64,000 nt of DNA from Nostoc linckia NIES-25 (GTDB lineage: Bacteria; Cyanobacteriota; Cyanobacteriia; Cyanobacteriales; Nostocaceae). Shown here one piece after another: positions 25,589 to 34,561 of this stretch; within the stretch, counting starts at the first letter, position 1; the number at the start of each line of letters is the position of its first letter. Under the pieces are notes generated by a model, which saw only the letters and a list, made by a program, of their open reading frames with translations, did not search any database and was not told the origin of the DNA. Made by a program: the position numbers and the translations under genes. The stretch is from positions 4,643,534-4,707,533 of the forward strand of contig NZ_AP018222.1 in NCBI RefSeq assembly GCF_002368035.1, given 5' to 3'.

Positions 25589-27166
25589 TCACTTCATGAC
25601 TTCTAGTAATTCGCTAGGTCTATGAATCAAATAATCTGGATTTTGCTTAGCGAGTACTTCTGGTGAATTAAAGCCCCAAGTAACTGCAATCACTTGAATA
25701 TTTGCTTTTTTTGATGCTTCGATATCTCTGGTTTCATCTCCAACATAAATTACATCTTCAGGCTTGAGTTGTTTTTGCTTCAATACATTATTAATAATGG
25801 TTGTTTTGCCAAAAATTGTAATTCCTGAATATATAAAATCAAATAAATAATCTAAATCATTTATTTTGAGAAATTCTGTCACATTTTCTTTGGAATTAGA
25901 AGTAATAATTCCTAATTTATATCCTTGAGTTTGGAGTTCTATTAATGCTTCTTTAATTCCAGGAATAGGTTTTAATTCTCGGATTTTGTTTTTTAATTCT
26001 CCTTTAACTTTTTTCACTAGAAAAGGTATTTTAAACAGTGAAACTCCTGTGTGCTTAATGATTTCCCTAGATGTTAAGTTTTTGAGTAGAGCTAATTGGT
26101 CTGGAGTTATTTGGATATAACCAAAGTCTACAGCTAGACGATTAGCAATACTGACAAGGGCATCTACTGTATCTGCAATTGTGCCATCAAAATCGAAAAT
26201 AATTACTTTTTGGGTCATCTTTCGCCTAGATGCGTCAAGATTAGCTTGAGCGTTGCGTCGTAACATTTCTGGCTTAATCCGTCGTAAGGCGGATGCTGGA
26301 AATCGTTTGTTCCACTCTCCATCTGAGATTTGGGCTAATTCTAGCAGTTGGGGAGCAAGATTTTGAGGATAGGGTGCAAACTCTGTGATATCAGTTGTCT
26401 TAGCAAAACGTTGATTCCAAGGACAAACATCTTGGCAGATATCGCAACCAGCAACCCAGCCTTGCAAATGGGGTGTAAGTGTTTGTGGCAATTCTTCTGC
26501 CCGATTTTCAATTGTATGATAAGCAATGCAACGATTCGCATCCACTACAAAAGGCTGAGTAATTGCACCAGTAGGGCAAGCCTGAAGACAACGAGTACAG
26601 CTACCGCAGTGTTCTGTATGGGGGCGATCGCTTTCTAGTTCCAAATTGGTTAACACTTCTCCCAAAAATACCCAAGAACCATACTCGCGTGTAATCACAT
26701 TACCATTTTTCGCAATCCAACCAATTCCCGCTTTTTGTGCCCAGACTTTATCTTGCACTGGCCCGGTGTCTGCATAATAAATCGCTCGCACGCTTTCATC
26801 GAGTGATTCTAGCCAGGTGGCTAGCTGCTTGAGTTTTTTATGCATTACTTTGTGATAATCCCTTCCCCACCCATAACGAGAAATTTTGGCGTATTCTTCG
26901 CCTTGGGGACGTTCATATGGTGTGTAATAATTCAGTGCTACACACACAAGCGATCGCACTTCTGGCATCACTAACCGAATATCCTGACGCTTTGGGTTAC
27001 TCATCCATTCCATATCGGCGTGATAACCCAGCGCTAGCCATGCTTTCAACCTCTGTGCTTCTGTAACATCCACTCTGTCCACAGCGGCAATCCCAATTTG
27101 ATGAAAGCCCAACTCGCTGGCTTTTTCTTTCACTACGCTGCTGCTGGTTACGGAACACTGATTCAT
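25589..27166 (-). CDS. queG: Epoxyqueuosine reductase QueG fused to a HAD-family phosphatase
   Basis: Residues 1 to about 313 are QueG. The cobalamin-binding part includes YADTGPVQDKVWAQKAGIGW, with the conserved Asp133. A double [4Fe-4S] ferredoxin region follows (CGSCTRCLQACP, 187-198; C213; CDICQDVCPWN, 241-251), and then the C-terminal HEAT-like part ending MLRRNAQAN. This enzyme does the last step of queuosine tRNA synthesis. Residues 317-525 are a complete HAD hydrolase: DFDGT with Asp325/Asp327, ITSNSKEN, a Lys in the GKTTIINN segment, and VYVGDETRDIEASKKA. The HAD part starts with a natural Met317 (MTQKVIIFDFDGT), so the fusion looks like two adjacent genes joined by loss of a stop codon. 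Both parts appear intact. Confidence 0.9.
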   Translation of the reverse strand: MNQCSVTSSSVVKEKASELGFHQIGIAAVDRVDVTEAQRLKAWLALGYHADMEWMSNPKRQDIRLVMPEVRSLVCVALNYYTPYERPQGEEYAKISRYGWGRDYHKVMHKKLKQLATWLESLDESVRAIYYADTGPVQDKVWAQKAGIGWIAKNGNVITREYGSWVFLGEVLTNLELESDRPHTEHCGSCTRCLQACPTGAITQPFVVDANRCIAYHTIENRAEELPQTLTPHLQGWVAGCDICQDVCPWNQRFAKTTDITEFAPYPQNLAPQLLELAQISDGEWNKRFPASALRRIKPEMLRRNAQANLDASRRKMTQKVIIFDFDGTIADTVDALVSIANRLAVDFGYIQITPDQLALLKNLTSREIIKHTGVSLFKIPFLVKKVKGELKNKIRELKPIPGIKEALIELQTQGYKLGIITSNSKENVTEFLKINDLDYLFDFIYSGITIFGKTTIINNVLKQKQLKPEDVIYVGDETRDIEASKKANIQVIAVTWGFNSPEVLAKQNPDYLIHRPSELLEVMK

Positions 27167-27422
27167 TGTTTTATATCTGAATTTGCCTAACGACAGGCAT
27201 GATTATTATACATTAATCTAGTATTTTTTTTGATAAACATTTGTTATTCATTTTACCTTCAGACAGCAGAATTCAAAATTCTTAGCTGTTAATCGTCAAC
27301 AGTTAATAGATCCATCGTCAGAAAGATTTATACATGTGTGCCAATCTATCTCAATAGTGGCTTCTTTTTTTACGATTTTTGTAATGAAATAAATATTTAG
27401 CTAACGTAATACAGGTAATTTT

Positions 27423-27851
27423 ATGACCTCTGCTGAAATATCCCCAGTGCAGCCTTCATCAGAATTCCAAATTCAAGGAATTACAGAAACAAGCGTACTG
27501 CGTTATTTTGAAACATTAAATGCAGGAGAATTCGATCGAACTGCCGCCTTATTTGCGGAGGACGGTGTGATGCATCCACCACTTGAGTCTGATATTGTTG
27601 GATGTGATGCGATCGCAGCTTACTTAAAGGAAGAAGCCCAAAACATTAAAGCTTACCCCAATACAGGAATAAGCGATACTTTGGAAAACGGTACGATCCA
27701 AGTCCAAGTGACAGGTAAAGCCCAAACTTCTTGGTGCGGGGTAAATGTCTTGTGGATATTTATCCTCAACCAACAACAGCAAATTTTATATACTAGAATC
27801 AAACTTTTAGCTTCACCTCAAGAGTTACTATCTTTACGAAGCCAAAAGTAA
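27423..27851 (+). CDS. OCP C-terminal-domain homologue (CTDH, NTF2-like)
   Basis: The 142-residue protein is an NTF2-like domain matching the C-domain of the orange carotenoid protein: VLRYFETLNAGEFDRTAALF, EDGVMHPPLESDIVG, then VTGKAQTSWCGVNVLWIFIL and LLASPQELLSL. CTDH proteins form homodimers that carry a carotenoid and can load it onto helical carotenoid proteins. Cys105, in TSWCGVN, is at the place where a redox-active cysteine sits in the Anabaena CTDH I know of. The short N-terminal tail (about 20 residues) is also CTDH-like. With the HCP gene at 24338 it makes a split OCP-type pair, although two other genes lie between them. Confidence 0.88.
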   Translation: MTSAEISPVQPSSEFQIQGITETSVLRYFETLNAGEFDRTAALFAEDGVMHPPLESDIVGCDAIAAYLKEEAQNIKAYPNTGISDTLENGTIQVQVTGKAQTSWCGVNVLWIFILNQQQQILYTRIKLLASPQELLSLRSQK

Positions 27852-27962
27852 CTTACAGCAGATTTAAAGTTGAGTGTTGTACACCATCGAGATCTGGTCG
27901 CTAGGGACACAGCTAATTCTGAATTCTGACTCCTGAATTCGGAATTCTCAGCTATGACCTAC

Positions 27963-28388
27963 TCATTTGACTAATTCGGGTAAAGTAGCTTCTAACTTGA
28001 GACAATTAGCGCCATTAATCTGCAACGTGTAGTCTACTTTATCCATGAGACGATTCATAATCAGCCAACCATAACCACCTTCTTGTTTTTCAACGGGGTC
28101 GGGAGCATAGTATGTAGACATATCAAAACCTTCGCCATAGTCCCAAACTTCTAGGGCCAGATCTCGGTCTTTGAGTTCCAAACGCAGTAATATGGGCAAA
28201 TTTGGTTTGTCCCGATGGGCGTGACGTACTGCGTTTGAGTAGGCTTCCACTAAAGCTAATCTCAAACGACTTGATTGGCGCGACCAATCTACCGAGTCTC
28301 CTAGCTGGATTTTCAAACATCCCAGCAACCAGTTCTCGACAATATTGAGAAAATTCAAATCACTTGGTACGTGAAGCTCACTTTTCAT
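27963..28388 (-). CDS. RsbW-like anti-sigma-factor / Ser kinase (HATPase)
   Basis: The 141-residue protein is a stand-alone GHKL ATPase domain of the RsbW/SpoIIAB type, with the N box LALVEAYSNAVRHAHR (Glu48, Asn52), the G1 box VWDYGEGFD, and the G2 segment GGYGWLIMNRLMD. Such kinases phosphorylate an anti-sigma-factor antagonist on Ser and sequester a partner. It starts three bases after the stop of the SpoIIE-type phosphatase, so the two are surely co-translated. The expected STAS-domain antagonist is not found in the window. Confidence 0.9.
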   Translation of the reverse strand: MKSELHVPSDLNFLNIVENWLLGCLKIQLGDSVDWSRQSSRLRLALVEAYSNAVRHAHRDKPNLPILLRLELKDRDLALEVWDYGEGFDMSTYYAPDPVEKQEGGYGWLIMNRLMDKVDYTLQINGANCLKLEATLPELVK

Positions 28389-28391
28389 TAC

Positions 28392-30065
28392 TTACAAAAT
28401 CTCCAGCGAGAGTATAGTTTGATCGTCTTCTTGAACGTGGTTATCTGCCTGGATGCGAGCTACTAAATGGTTAAGAGAAAGCGGTTTTTCCTCTTTTTGT
28501 AGGAGTTGCCAAAGCCCGTCTTGATTCAGCATAGAACGTTCAACTGGCTCAACGCCAGACACGCTTTTTACTGATGTAAATGAATTATTGGATACCATCG
28601 CTTCTGTAATACCATCACTAGTTAGTAACAGTGTGTCTCCAGGAGCGATAACCAAGCTACAAGACTGTCCTTGCCATTTAGGCAATATTCCCAAAGGAAC
28701 GCTGCGAACTTTGAGGTAATTGGGACTGTCGGGTGATGCCGCTTTGTGCGACCATAAAATTGGATAAATATGACCGGCATTAGTGTAAACAAGTTCTCCA
28801 GTGCTAGGGGTATAGCAGGCTAACACAAGAGTGATGAAATAATTATTGCTAATCAAGTCTTCACTCAGAGCGTGGTTAAGGTTCTGCATGACGACATTTG
28901 GTGCGGCTGGAGCTTCTTGAGATAATTCCCGGCGCAAGACAGAAATAACACTAGCCATAAATAAAGCAGCTGGAACGCCCTTGCCAGAAACGTCACCCAC
29001 AGCCAACCACAAATCGCCTTTGGGATGGACAAACACTTCAAAAAAGTCCCCTCCAACTTCCCGTGCAGGGTAGCAGCAGGCTTGTACCTTCACACCTTTG
29101 ATATCAGGTAAACTTTGGCGGAGCAGATTGTATTGAATTTGGCGAGCCACCTCTAATTCATTGTGAATCTGCTGTTGTTTTTCCTGTAGGCGTTGGTAGA
29201 GTTTTGCTTGAGACAGAGCTAAGGCTGCTTGTTCGGCAACACCAGCAATCAGTTGGATCTCTTCCTCTTCCCAAGGGCGATCGCGTCCCCATTGGTGGAG
29301 AGCCAACACAGCCACCAAGTGTTGCTGATAGCTAAGTGGCACAATCAGATGATGGCAGGGATTACCGTCGTATATTTCTTGAGCAAGTTCGTGATGACGA
29401 GTTTGCAGAACTTTTTCAATTAAAGGAGCTGTGTCGAAAGCACAATCCAATACATCTGATTGAGGATCGTAGTATGAGAATACCTCTGGTGTGAGGCGAT
29501 CGCTTTCTGTTGGCCTGAGCAAACAACTAGTAGCTTCAAAGGTTTGTCCAATAGTTGCTACAGTCTTTTGCAGCATACTGTCGTAGTCTAAAGACTCCCG
29601 GATTGCTGTTGTCACCGCATTAAACAAAGATTCTCGCCGCAGCGCTCGACGCAACTCTTGGGTGCGCTTCTTCACTAGGCGATATGTATCGGTGGCTTGT
29701 TCGACTAACGCCCTGAGTCGCTCTGGATTCCAGGGTTTGGTGATGTACTTGAATACCTGACCGGAGTTAATCGCATCTACCAAATCTTCCACATCAGTAA
29801 AACCAGTTAACAAAATCCGAATTGTGTCCGGATACCGTTCCACTGTGCGACTAAAAAATTCGCTGCCACTCATTTCTGGCATTCTTTGGTCAGAAATAAT
29901 CACAGCCATCTCGCCCACTTTCTCCAAAATTTCCAAAGCACCCATCGCGTGATTTGCTTTGTAAACTTGAAAATCTCGTCTAAAAGTGCGGTAGAGTAAA
30001 TCTAAGTTGTCCGGCTCATCGTCTACCACCATGAGCTTAAGCTTGTCCACCCCTGTCTCAGCCAT
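28392..30065 (-). CDS. Response regulator with GAF and SpoIIE-type PP2C phosphatase output
   Basis: Start taken at the ATG at 30065 (MAETGVDKLKLMVVDDEP). The 557-residue protein has a receiver domain (Asp59 in AVIISDQRMPEMSG; switch Thr and Lys in ILLTGFTD and FKYITKPW), a coiled coil, a GAF domain (about 170-320), and a PPM/SpoIIE phosphatase domain (ELEVARQIQYNLL, REVGGDFFEVF, GDVSGKGVPAALFM, LLTSDGITEA). All metal-binding aspartates appear present. It is the phosphatase arm of a partner-switching module whose kinase arm is the next gene. A histidine kinase for its receiver is not adjacent. Confidence 0.92.
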   Translation of the reverse strand: MAETGVDKLKLMVVDDEPDNLDLLYRTFRRDFQVYKANHAMGALEILEKVGEMAVIISDQRMPEMSGSEFFSRTVERYPDTIRILLTGFTDVEDLVDAINSGQVFKYITKPWNPERLRALVEQATDTYRLVKKRTQELRRALRRESLFNAVTTAIRESLDYDSMLQKTVATIGQTFEATSCLLRPTESDRLTPEVFSYYDPQSDVLDCAFDTAPLIEKVLQTRHHELAQEIYDGNPCHHLIVPLSYQQHLVAVLALHQWGRDRPWEEEEIQLIAGVAEQAALALSQAKLYQRLQEKQQQIHNELEVARQIQYNLLRQSLPDIKGVKVQACCYPAREVGGDFFEVFVHPKGDLWLAVGDVSGKGVPAALFMASVISVLRRELSQEAPAAPNVVMQNLNHALSEDLISNNYFITLVLACYTPSTGELVYTNAGHIYPILWSHKAASPDSPNYLKVRSVPLGILPKWQGQSCSLVIAPGDTLLLTSDGITEAMVSNNSFTSVKSVSGVEPVERSMLNQDGLWQLLQKEEKPLSLNHLVARIQADNHVQEDDQTILSLEIL

Positions 30066-30766
30066 ATTTGACTTTAATTTTTCAACTATGTTTAGTGGCG
30101 AGATAGTACGATCTTTATCCCACCTGATAACCAACGAAAATTTAGAACTAATCATTCTCAACAGCTATCAGTTATCAGTGTTTGAAACCTTGATAACTGT
30201 TCACTGCTAGTTGAATTTAACTTTTATCCCACTAACCCAGAACGCAAGGCGCGGACTGCTGCCTGGGTACGGTCATCGGCACATAGCTTATTCAAAATAT
30301 TGCGGACGTGAGTTTTAACAGTTCCGACAGTGATATAAAGCCTTTCCGCAATTACCGCATTGCTACAACCTTCGACAATCAACTGTAACACTTCCAACTC
30401 CCTTTCTGTCAGGGTGTAGGGTTCAATTCCTTCCAGATTTTCCGCAAAATCAGGATTAGGGGCAACGGCTTTGGTATCTACAAAAGCCGATTCCGACTTT
30501 TGGGGATTTTGTTGCGCTTGTTGTAATACAATTCGAGCGATCGCCGGATCGATCCAGGCGTTGCCATTGTAAGTTACTCGTACTGCTTCCAGCAAATTAT
30601 CAAATTTGATATCCTTCATACAGTAGGAGTCTGCCCCAGCAGCAAAAGCCGCCAATACCGCTTCTCGATTATCGCGCAGTGTCAAAATTAACACCTTTGT
30701 GCTTATACCAATTTAATATGAAGCTGCATATAATAAGGAGAAGCCAACTTCTAAGTTTAAATAGCC

Positions 30767-31276
30767 ATGAGCCGCCCGTTTAAAATTGAAATTGCAGAGA
30801 GCGAAGAGGAACTAAAAAAACGCCTACAAACAGCCAACTTGGGAAACCAGAAAGAAAAACTTATTATGTTGTGGTGGCTCAAAAGCGGACAAGTAAACAA
30901 ACAGCAAGAAATCGGAGAACGTTTGGCAAGAGATAGTTCAACGGTCACGAGATGGTTGCAGAAGTACAGAACTGATGGGCTGTCAGGCTTATTAGAAATC
31001 AAGAAAGCACCAGGAGCAAAACGGAAAATCGATGATGCTGCGATCGCAGCACTTGAGGAGGAGTTAAAAGCAGGAAAAGGCTTTAGTAGCTATGGTGCAA
31101 TAGTTGAGTGGTTAAAAAAAGAACATGGACAAGATATAGAGTATGCAACGGTTTATGCCTGGGTTCGATATCGATTAGGGGCAAAACTAAAAGTGCCTCG
31201 CCCTCAAAGCAATAACCAAGACGAGAAATTGGTATCTGAATTTAAAAAAAACTCGGAATCATTCTTAATTGTCTAG
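30767..31276 (+). CDS. IS630 transposase, upstream frame (HTH part), second element
   Basis: The 169-residue frame has a homeodomain-like HTH (NKQQEIGERLARDSSTVTRWL, QKYRTDGLSGLL) and a second winged-helix part (SSYGAIVEWLKKEHGQDIEYATVYAWV). It ends soon after the A8 run at 31244-31251. Slipping back one base there converts KKNSES into KKKLGIILN and opens the DDE frame. Confidence 0.88.
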   Translation: MSRPFKIEIAESEEELKKRLQTANLGNQKEKLIMLWWLKSGQVNKQQEIGERLARDSSTVTRWLQKYRTDGLSGLLEIKKAPGAKRKIDDAAIAALEEELKAGKGFSSYGAIVEWLKKEHGQDIEYATVYAWVRYRLGAKLKVPRPQSNNQDEKLVSEFKKNSESFLIV

Positions 31277-31827
31277 AAAAACATCTAGCACCTGGCAAAT
31301 GTGTTCGCTACCTGTGCCAGGATGAAACTAGGGTTGGACTCAAAACTCTTACAGGAAAAGTGATTACAGCTTCTGGAGTCAAGCCCACTGTTAAGGTGAT
31401 ATGGCCAAGAGATAACTTTTGGATTTATGGTGCAATTGAACCATTGACTGGAGATCATTTCCTTTATGAATATCCAAAACTAGATGGCGAGTGTTTTCAA
31501 CAGTTTTTGGATTGGCTATCTGTGCAATTAGGCTCGGATTATGCAATTTTACAGATTGACCAAGCACCAGCTCATACAAGTTCAGCGATTACCTGGCCAG
31601 AGAATATTATTCCTCTATTTCAACCACCATCGGCTCCTGAACTCAATCCTATCGAAAGGCTTTGGCAAGCTCTCAAGAAACCTCTCAAAAATCAACTTTT
31701 CTCTTCTTTACAAGCTTTACGCGAACGCATCCAAGAGATATTCGACCAACTTACATTTGAGCAAGTAATTTCTGTCTCTTCTTATAACTTTATCCTAGAA
31801 GCTCTTTTCTATGCAGCTTCACATTAA
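31246..31827 (+). CDS. IS630 transposase, downstream frame (DDE part), second element
   Basis: In the -1 frame the protein continues with VRYLCQDETRVGLKTLTGK (first Asp), AILQIDQAPAHTSS (second Asp) and PPSAPELNPIERLWQALK (Glu). The three catalytic acids are all present and the frame has no stop until 31827. The first ATG in this frame is only at 31360, past the first Asp, so the catalytic domain must be made by frameshifting. Confidence 0.88.
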   Translation, partial: KKLGIILNCLEKHLAPGKCVRYLCQDETRVGLKTLTGKVITASGVKPTVKVIWPRDNFWIYGAIEPLTGDHFLYEYPKLDGECFQQFLDWLSVQLGSDYAILQIDQAPAHTSSAITWPENIIPLFQPPSAPELNPIERLWQALKKPLKNQLFSSLQALRERIQEIFDQLTFEQVISVSSYNFILEALFYAASH

Positions 31828-32081
31828 ATTGGTATTAACTCTTCGCTATTAGTAGTAGATTTTACCTCCCGTGTCAACTCAATGCCATCCTTATCTGGTA
31901 AACCAATATCTACTATGGCAATATCTGGTTGTAGCACTTTTAACATTTTTAATCCCTCAGCGGCAGTAGCAGCTTCCCCTACAACTTCAATTTCATCTTT
32001 TTGCAGTAGTGCTGTCCGAATACCTACGCGAGTCAGATCGTGATCTTCAATCAGAGCAATACGAATTTTACTCATAGCCAA

Positions 32082-32674
32082 CTTCAGCCCGTTACACTAC
32101 CTTAACTGTAAAGTCGAGTTTACTAAAAAGTCTTAAGAGGTGCAGATTCAAGGCATCTTCGTATAGAGGTGTTACACTTGAGCAACTCAAATCCGACGTT
32201 GAAAAGGAACATGGAAAATAGTCGTGACAATCAAGGGCACTTGATGTCCCCTTAATTGTCCCGCAATTCCCGATCGCAGCCAACGCTTTCTATTGTTGCA
32301 GAGCTATTGCTCTGTGAGATAGGAGGCGATCGTACTGTAGGGTATAGATAGTGGCTTCCATGCCTTAGAGTTATCAATGAAGGCAGGAGTTAGGGGGCAG
32401 GAGGCAGGAGGAAAACTGACCCCTAACTCCTGCTAGTACCGTCAGGACAAGGTGAAACACCGCACCAAATTAAAAATTTGGTGGCTCTCCCTATTGTGGG
32501 GTCACCAATCCCCAACTGAGGTAAAAACCTCCTGCCTTCTGCCTTCTGCCTTCTGCCTCCTTTATCCTCGTGACAGAAATCAGACTGGCTCGTGTTAAAT
32601 TCTTTTTTGATAAAAATATTTGATAAACTTAACATTCAAGAAATGTGGTGTAAAATCAATCAAAAATAGGCACT
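32082..32674. other. Gene-free interval with short repeats
   Basis: No gene is supported. There is an AGGCAGGAG/CTGCCTTCTGCC repeat pair (32395-32560), and between them AAATTTTTAATTTGG-type and GGTGACC-type inverted arms. The first 100 bases are the likely promoter region of the broken response regulator. Confidence 0.4.
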
Positions 32675-33445
32675 ATGTCTAAATCGCCTAAAGCATTTTC
32701 AGTATTGGGAATGCCAGTTCATGTGATGATTAACTATCCAGGCTGGTTGTTAGAATGCTTGCAACAGGGCAGAGGAACTCATGTGGTAACGCTCAATGCA
32801 GAAATGACTATCCAAGCAGAGCGGAACACACTCCTAGCTCAGGCCATTCAAAATGCTGAACTAGTAATTCCAGATGGAGCTGGGGTTGTTCTGTATTTAC
32901 GTTGGTTGTTATGGCAAAAAGTACAGCGTTGTCCAGGAATTGAATTATCAGAAAAGCTTTTGCAAGAACTTGGACAACACAAGACAGGAGCAAAAGTATT
33001 TTTTTATGGTGCAGCACCTGGAGTAGCCGCAAAAGCAGCAAATTTTTGGCAGCAGGAAATTCCAGATTTGAATGTAGTTGGTACTCACTCAGGCTACCAC
33101 TCCCCAGAAGAAGAAGCACAATTGCGACAAACTCTTGCCCAATTGCAGCCACAAGTAATTTTTGTAGGTCTAGGAGTGCCACGTCAAGAATTATGGATTG
33201 CTGAAAATCGCCATTTGTGTCCGCAAGCAATTTGGATTGGTGTCGGTGGCAGTTTTGATATCTGGTCGGGAACAAAAACTCGCGCTCCCGCTTGGTTAGG
33301 AAATAACAATTTGGAATGGCTATATCGGCTCTATAAAGAACCTTGGCGTTGGCGGCGGATGCTAGCTTTGCCAGAGTTTGCGATGAAAGCTTTTGTCTAT
33401 CGCTGGACTGCTAGCAGTGCAATTATCGCAGGTAACAGGCAATAG
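32675..33445 (+). CDS. WecG/TagA/CpsF-family glycosyltransferase
   Basis: The 256-residue protein matches glycosyltransferase family 26 along its length: VVTLNAEMTIQAE with the conserved Thr-x-Asn, LVIPDGAGVV with the catalytic Asp, VFFYGAAPGVA, IFVGLGVPRQELWI, and WIGVGGSFDIWSG. Members transfer N-acetylmannosamine or a related sugar to a lipid-linked acceptor in cell-surface polymer synthesis. The enzyme is a peripheral membrane protein; the basic, aromatic C-terminus (RLYKEPWRWRRM) is the usual membrane-contact region. The FtsE gene follows on the same strand 370 bases later, with a family-B repeat in between. Confidence 0.93.
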   Translation: MSKSPKAFSVLGMPVHVMINYPGWLLECLQQGRGTHVVTLNAEMTIQAERNTLLAQAIQNAELVIPDGAGVVLYLRWLLWQKVQRCPGIELSEKLLQELGQHKTGAKVFFYGAAPGVAAKAANFWQQEIPDLNVVGTHSGYHSPEEEAQLRQTLAQLQPQVIFVGLGVPRQELWIAENRHLCPQAIWIGVGGSFDIWSGTKTRAPAWLGNNNLEWLYRLYKEPWRWRRMLALPEFAMKAFVYRWTASSAIIAGNRQ

Positions 33446-33528
33446 GTAATAGGCAATAGGCAAAGAAAGTCTTTTGGGGCTGGGGTTTTACGATGGGTTT
33501 ATGTCTTAAACTATGCTTCAACTGCTAC

Positions 33529-33620
33529 AGGACTTACGCAAAAGATAACGAAAGTAGCGGTAATTCATGAATTACCGCTACGCAAGAATAAGGTTTTCAA
33601 TCACATCTTGCGTAAGTCCT
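33529..33620. repeat. MITE-like family B, complete copy (92 bp)
   Basis: The ends are AGGACTTACGCAA and TTGCGTAAGTCCT. Inside is the perfect palindrome GTAGCGGTAATTCATGAATT (continuing ACCGCTAC). It is nearly identical to the copy at 38005-38096 and to the outer parts of the copy at 13964. Confidence 0.85.
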
Positions 33621-33814
33621 GTGCTATAAGTGCTGAATTCTAGCTTCTGAATTCCGGGTGTTTTTACTTAGTTAATCCTGAAGTCTTTAACAAATTTTAA
33701 ATTTCTCTGTTGGATTTGAAATTCCCAGGCAAAACCTGGGAATTCTGATTTTGGGGGGAATGTCGAATCTACGTTGGCAGAGTGTTTGGTTGTGGGTATG
33801 AGGAGAATTTAACA

Positions 33815-34561
33815 ATGGCAGTATTAACAACTGAAGTTAAAACAGAGAAATCCGTTGATAAACAGAACAGCGAAACTCAACAGCACGTTAGCAATAGTGT
33901 TGCCAAGGTGCAATTGCAATCTGTAACCAAGACCTATACTAATGGTTCTCATGCTTTGCTGAATGTGAACCTTCAGGTTAAAAAGGGAGAATTTCTGTTT
34001 ATTACCGGGCCGAGTGGTTCTGGTAAATCAACGCTTTTGAAACTGTTGTATGGTCAGGAGTTAGCTACACAGGGTGAAGTAATTGTCGATGAATGTAATG
34101 TAGCGGCTTTAAGGGGCGATCGCTTGTCATTATTGCGGCGACGTATTGGCATTGTGTTTCAGGACTACAAACTAATTAACCAGCGGACAGTAGCAGAAAA
34201 TGTAACTTTTGTACTCCAAGCTCAAGGGTATACCCGTAAAGAAATTCAACGCCGCTTAGAACCAACGTTAAAGTTAGTGGGTTTGCTAAGTAAAGCTGAC
34301 TGCTTTCCAGATCAACTGTCTGGAGGAGAACAACAGCGGGTGAGTATTGCTAGGGCGATCGTCAGTACACCGCCACTGCTACTGGCTGATGAACCAACAG
34401 GAAATCTCGATCCAGATAATTCCTGGCAAGTTATACAAATTCTCCAAAAGTTAAATTCCTTTGGGGCTACAGTGATTGTTACCACCCACGACGAACAATT
34501 GGTGCGGCGGTGCAATCATCCAGTAGTCCAAGTTCGCAATGGAAAGTTGTCTCGAAAATAA
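33815..34561 (+). CDS. ftsE: Cell-division ATP-binding protein FtsE
   Basis: The ATG at 33815 follows AGGAG and is preferred to the one at 33782. The 248-residue ATPase has Walker A GPSGSGKST, Q-loop GIVFQDYKLINQRTVAENV, signature LSGGEQQRVSIARA, Walker B LLLADEPTGNLD and the switch His in VTTHDEQLV. The segment VFQDYKLI is characteristic of FtsE. FtsE with the membrane protein FtsX regulates peptidoglycan hydrolysis at the division site. A 35-residue N-terminal extension precedes the core (LQSVTKTYTNG). No ftsX is adjacent; the next gene is on the other strand. Confidence 0.9.
   Translation: MAVLTTEVKTEKSVDKQNSETQQHVSNSVAKVQLQSVTKTYTNGSHALLNVNLQVKKGEFLFITGPSGSGKSTLLKLLYGQELATQGEVIVDECNVAALRGDRLSLLRRRIGIVFQDYKLINQRTVAENVTFVLQAQGYTRKEIQRRLEPTLKLVGLLSKADCFPDQLSGGEQQRVSIARAIVSTPPLLLADEPTGNLDPDNSWQVIQILQKLNSFGATVIVTTHDEQLVRRCNHPVVQVRNGKLSRK

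Larger units (their letters stand above)
30706..31834 (+). mobile_element. IS630-family element inserted in a response-regulator gene (about 1129 bp)
   Basis: The ends are imperfect inverted repeats: TACCAATTTAATATGAAGCT on the left, and on the right AGCTTCACATTAAATTGGTA. A TA duplication is consistent with the restored reading frame of the host gene. It carries a two-frame DDE transposase with an A8 slip site. It is a different subgroup from the element at 15390: ends and transposase differ. The clean junctions suggest a recent insertion. Confidence 0.92.
30224..32081 (-). pseudogene. NarL/LuxR-type response regulator split in two by an IS630 element
   Basis: The N-terminal half (32081 to 31836) has the receiver start IRIALIEDHDLTRVG and phospho-acceptor Asp58 (IAIVDIGLPDKDG). 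The C-terminal half (30703 to 30224) has the rest of the receiver (KVLILTLRDNREAVLAAF, SYCMKDIKFDNLLEAV) and a LuxR HTH (LTERELEVLQLIVEGCSNAVIAERLYITVGTVKTHVRNIL). The IS at 30706-31834 lies between them. Cutting it out at its TA duplication joins codons GAG TTA ATA AGC and restores one 242-residue protein in frame. As it stands the first half stops a few codons inside the IS. The second half could only be made from an internal GTG at 30694. It sits upstream of the phosphatase/kinase pair and may once have worked with it. Confidence 0.93.
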
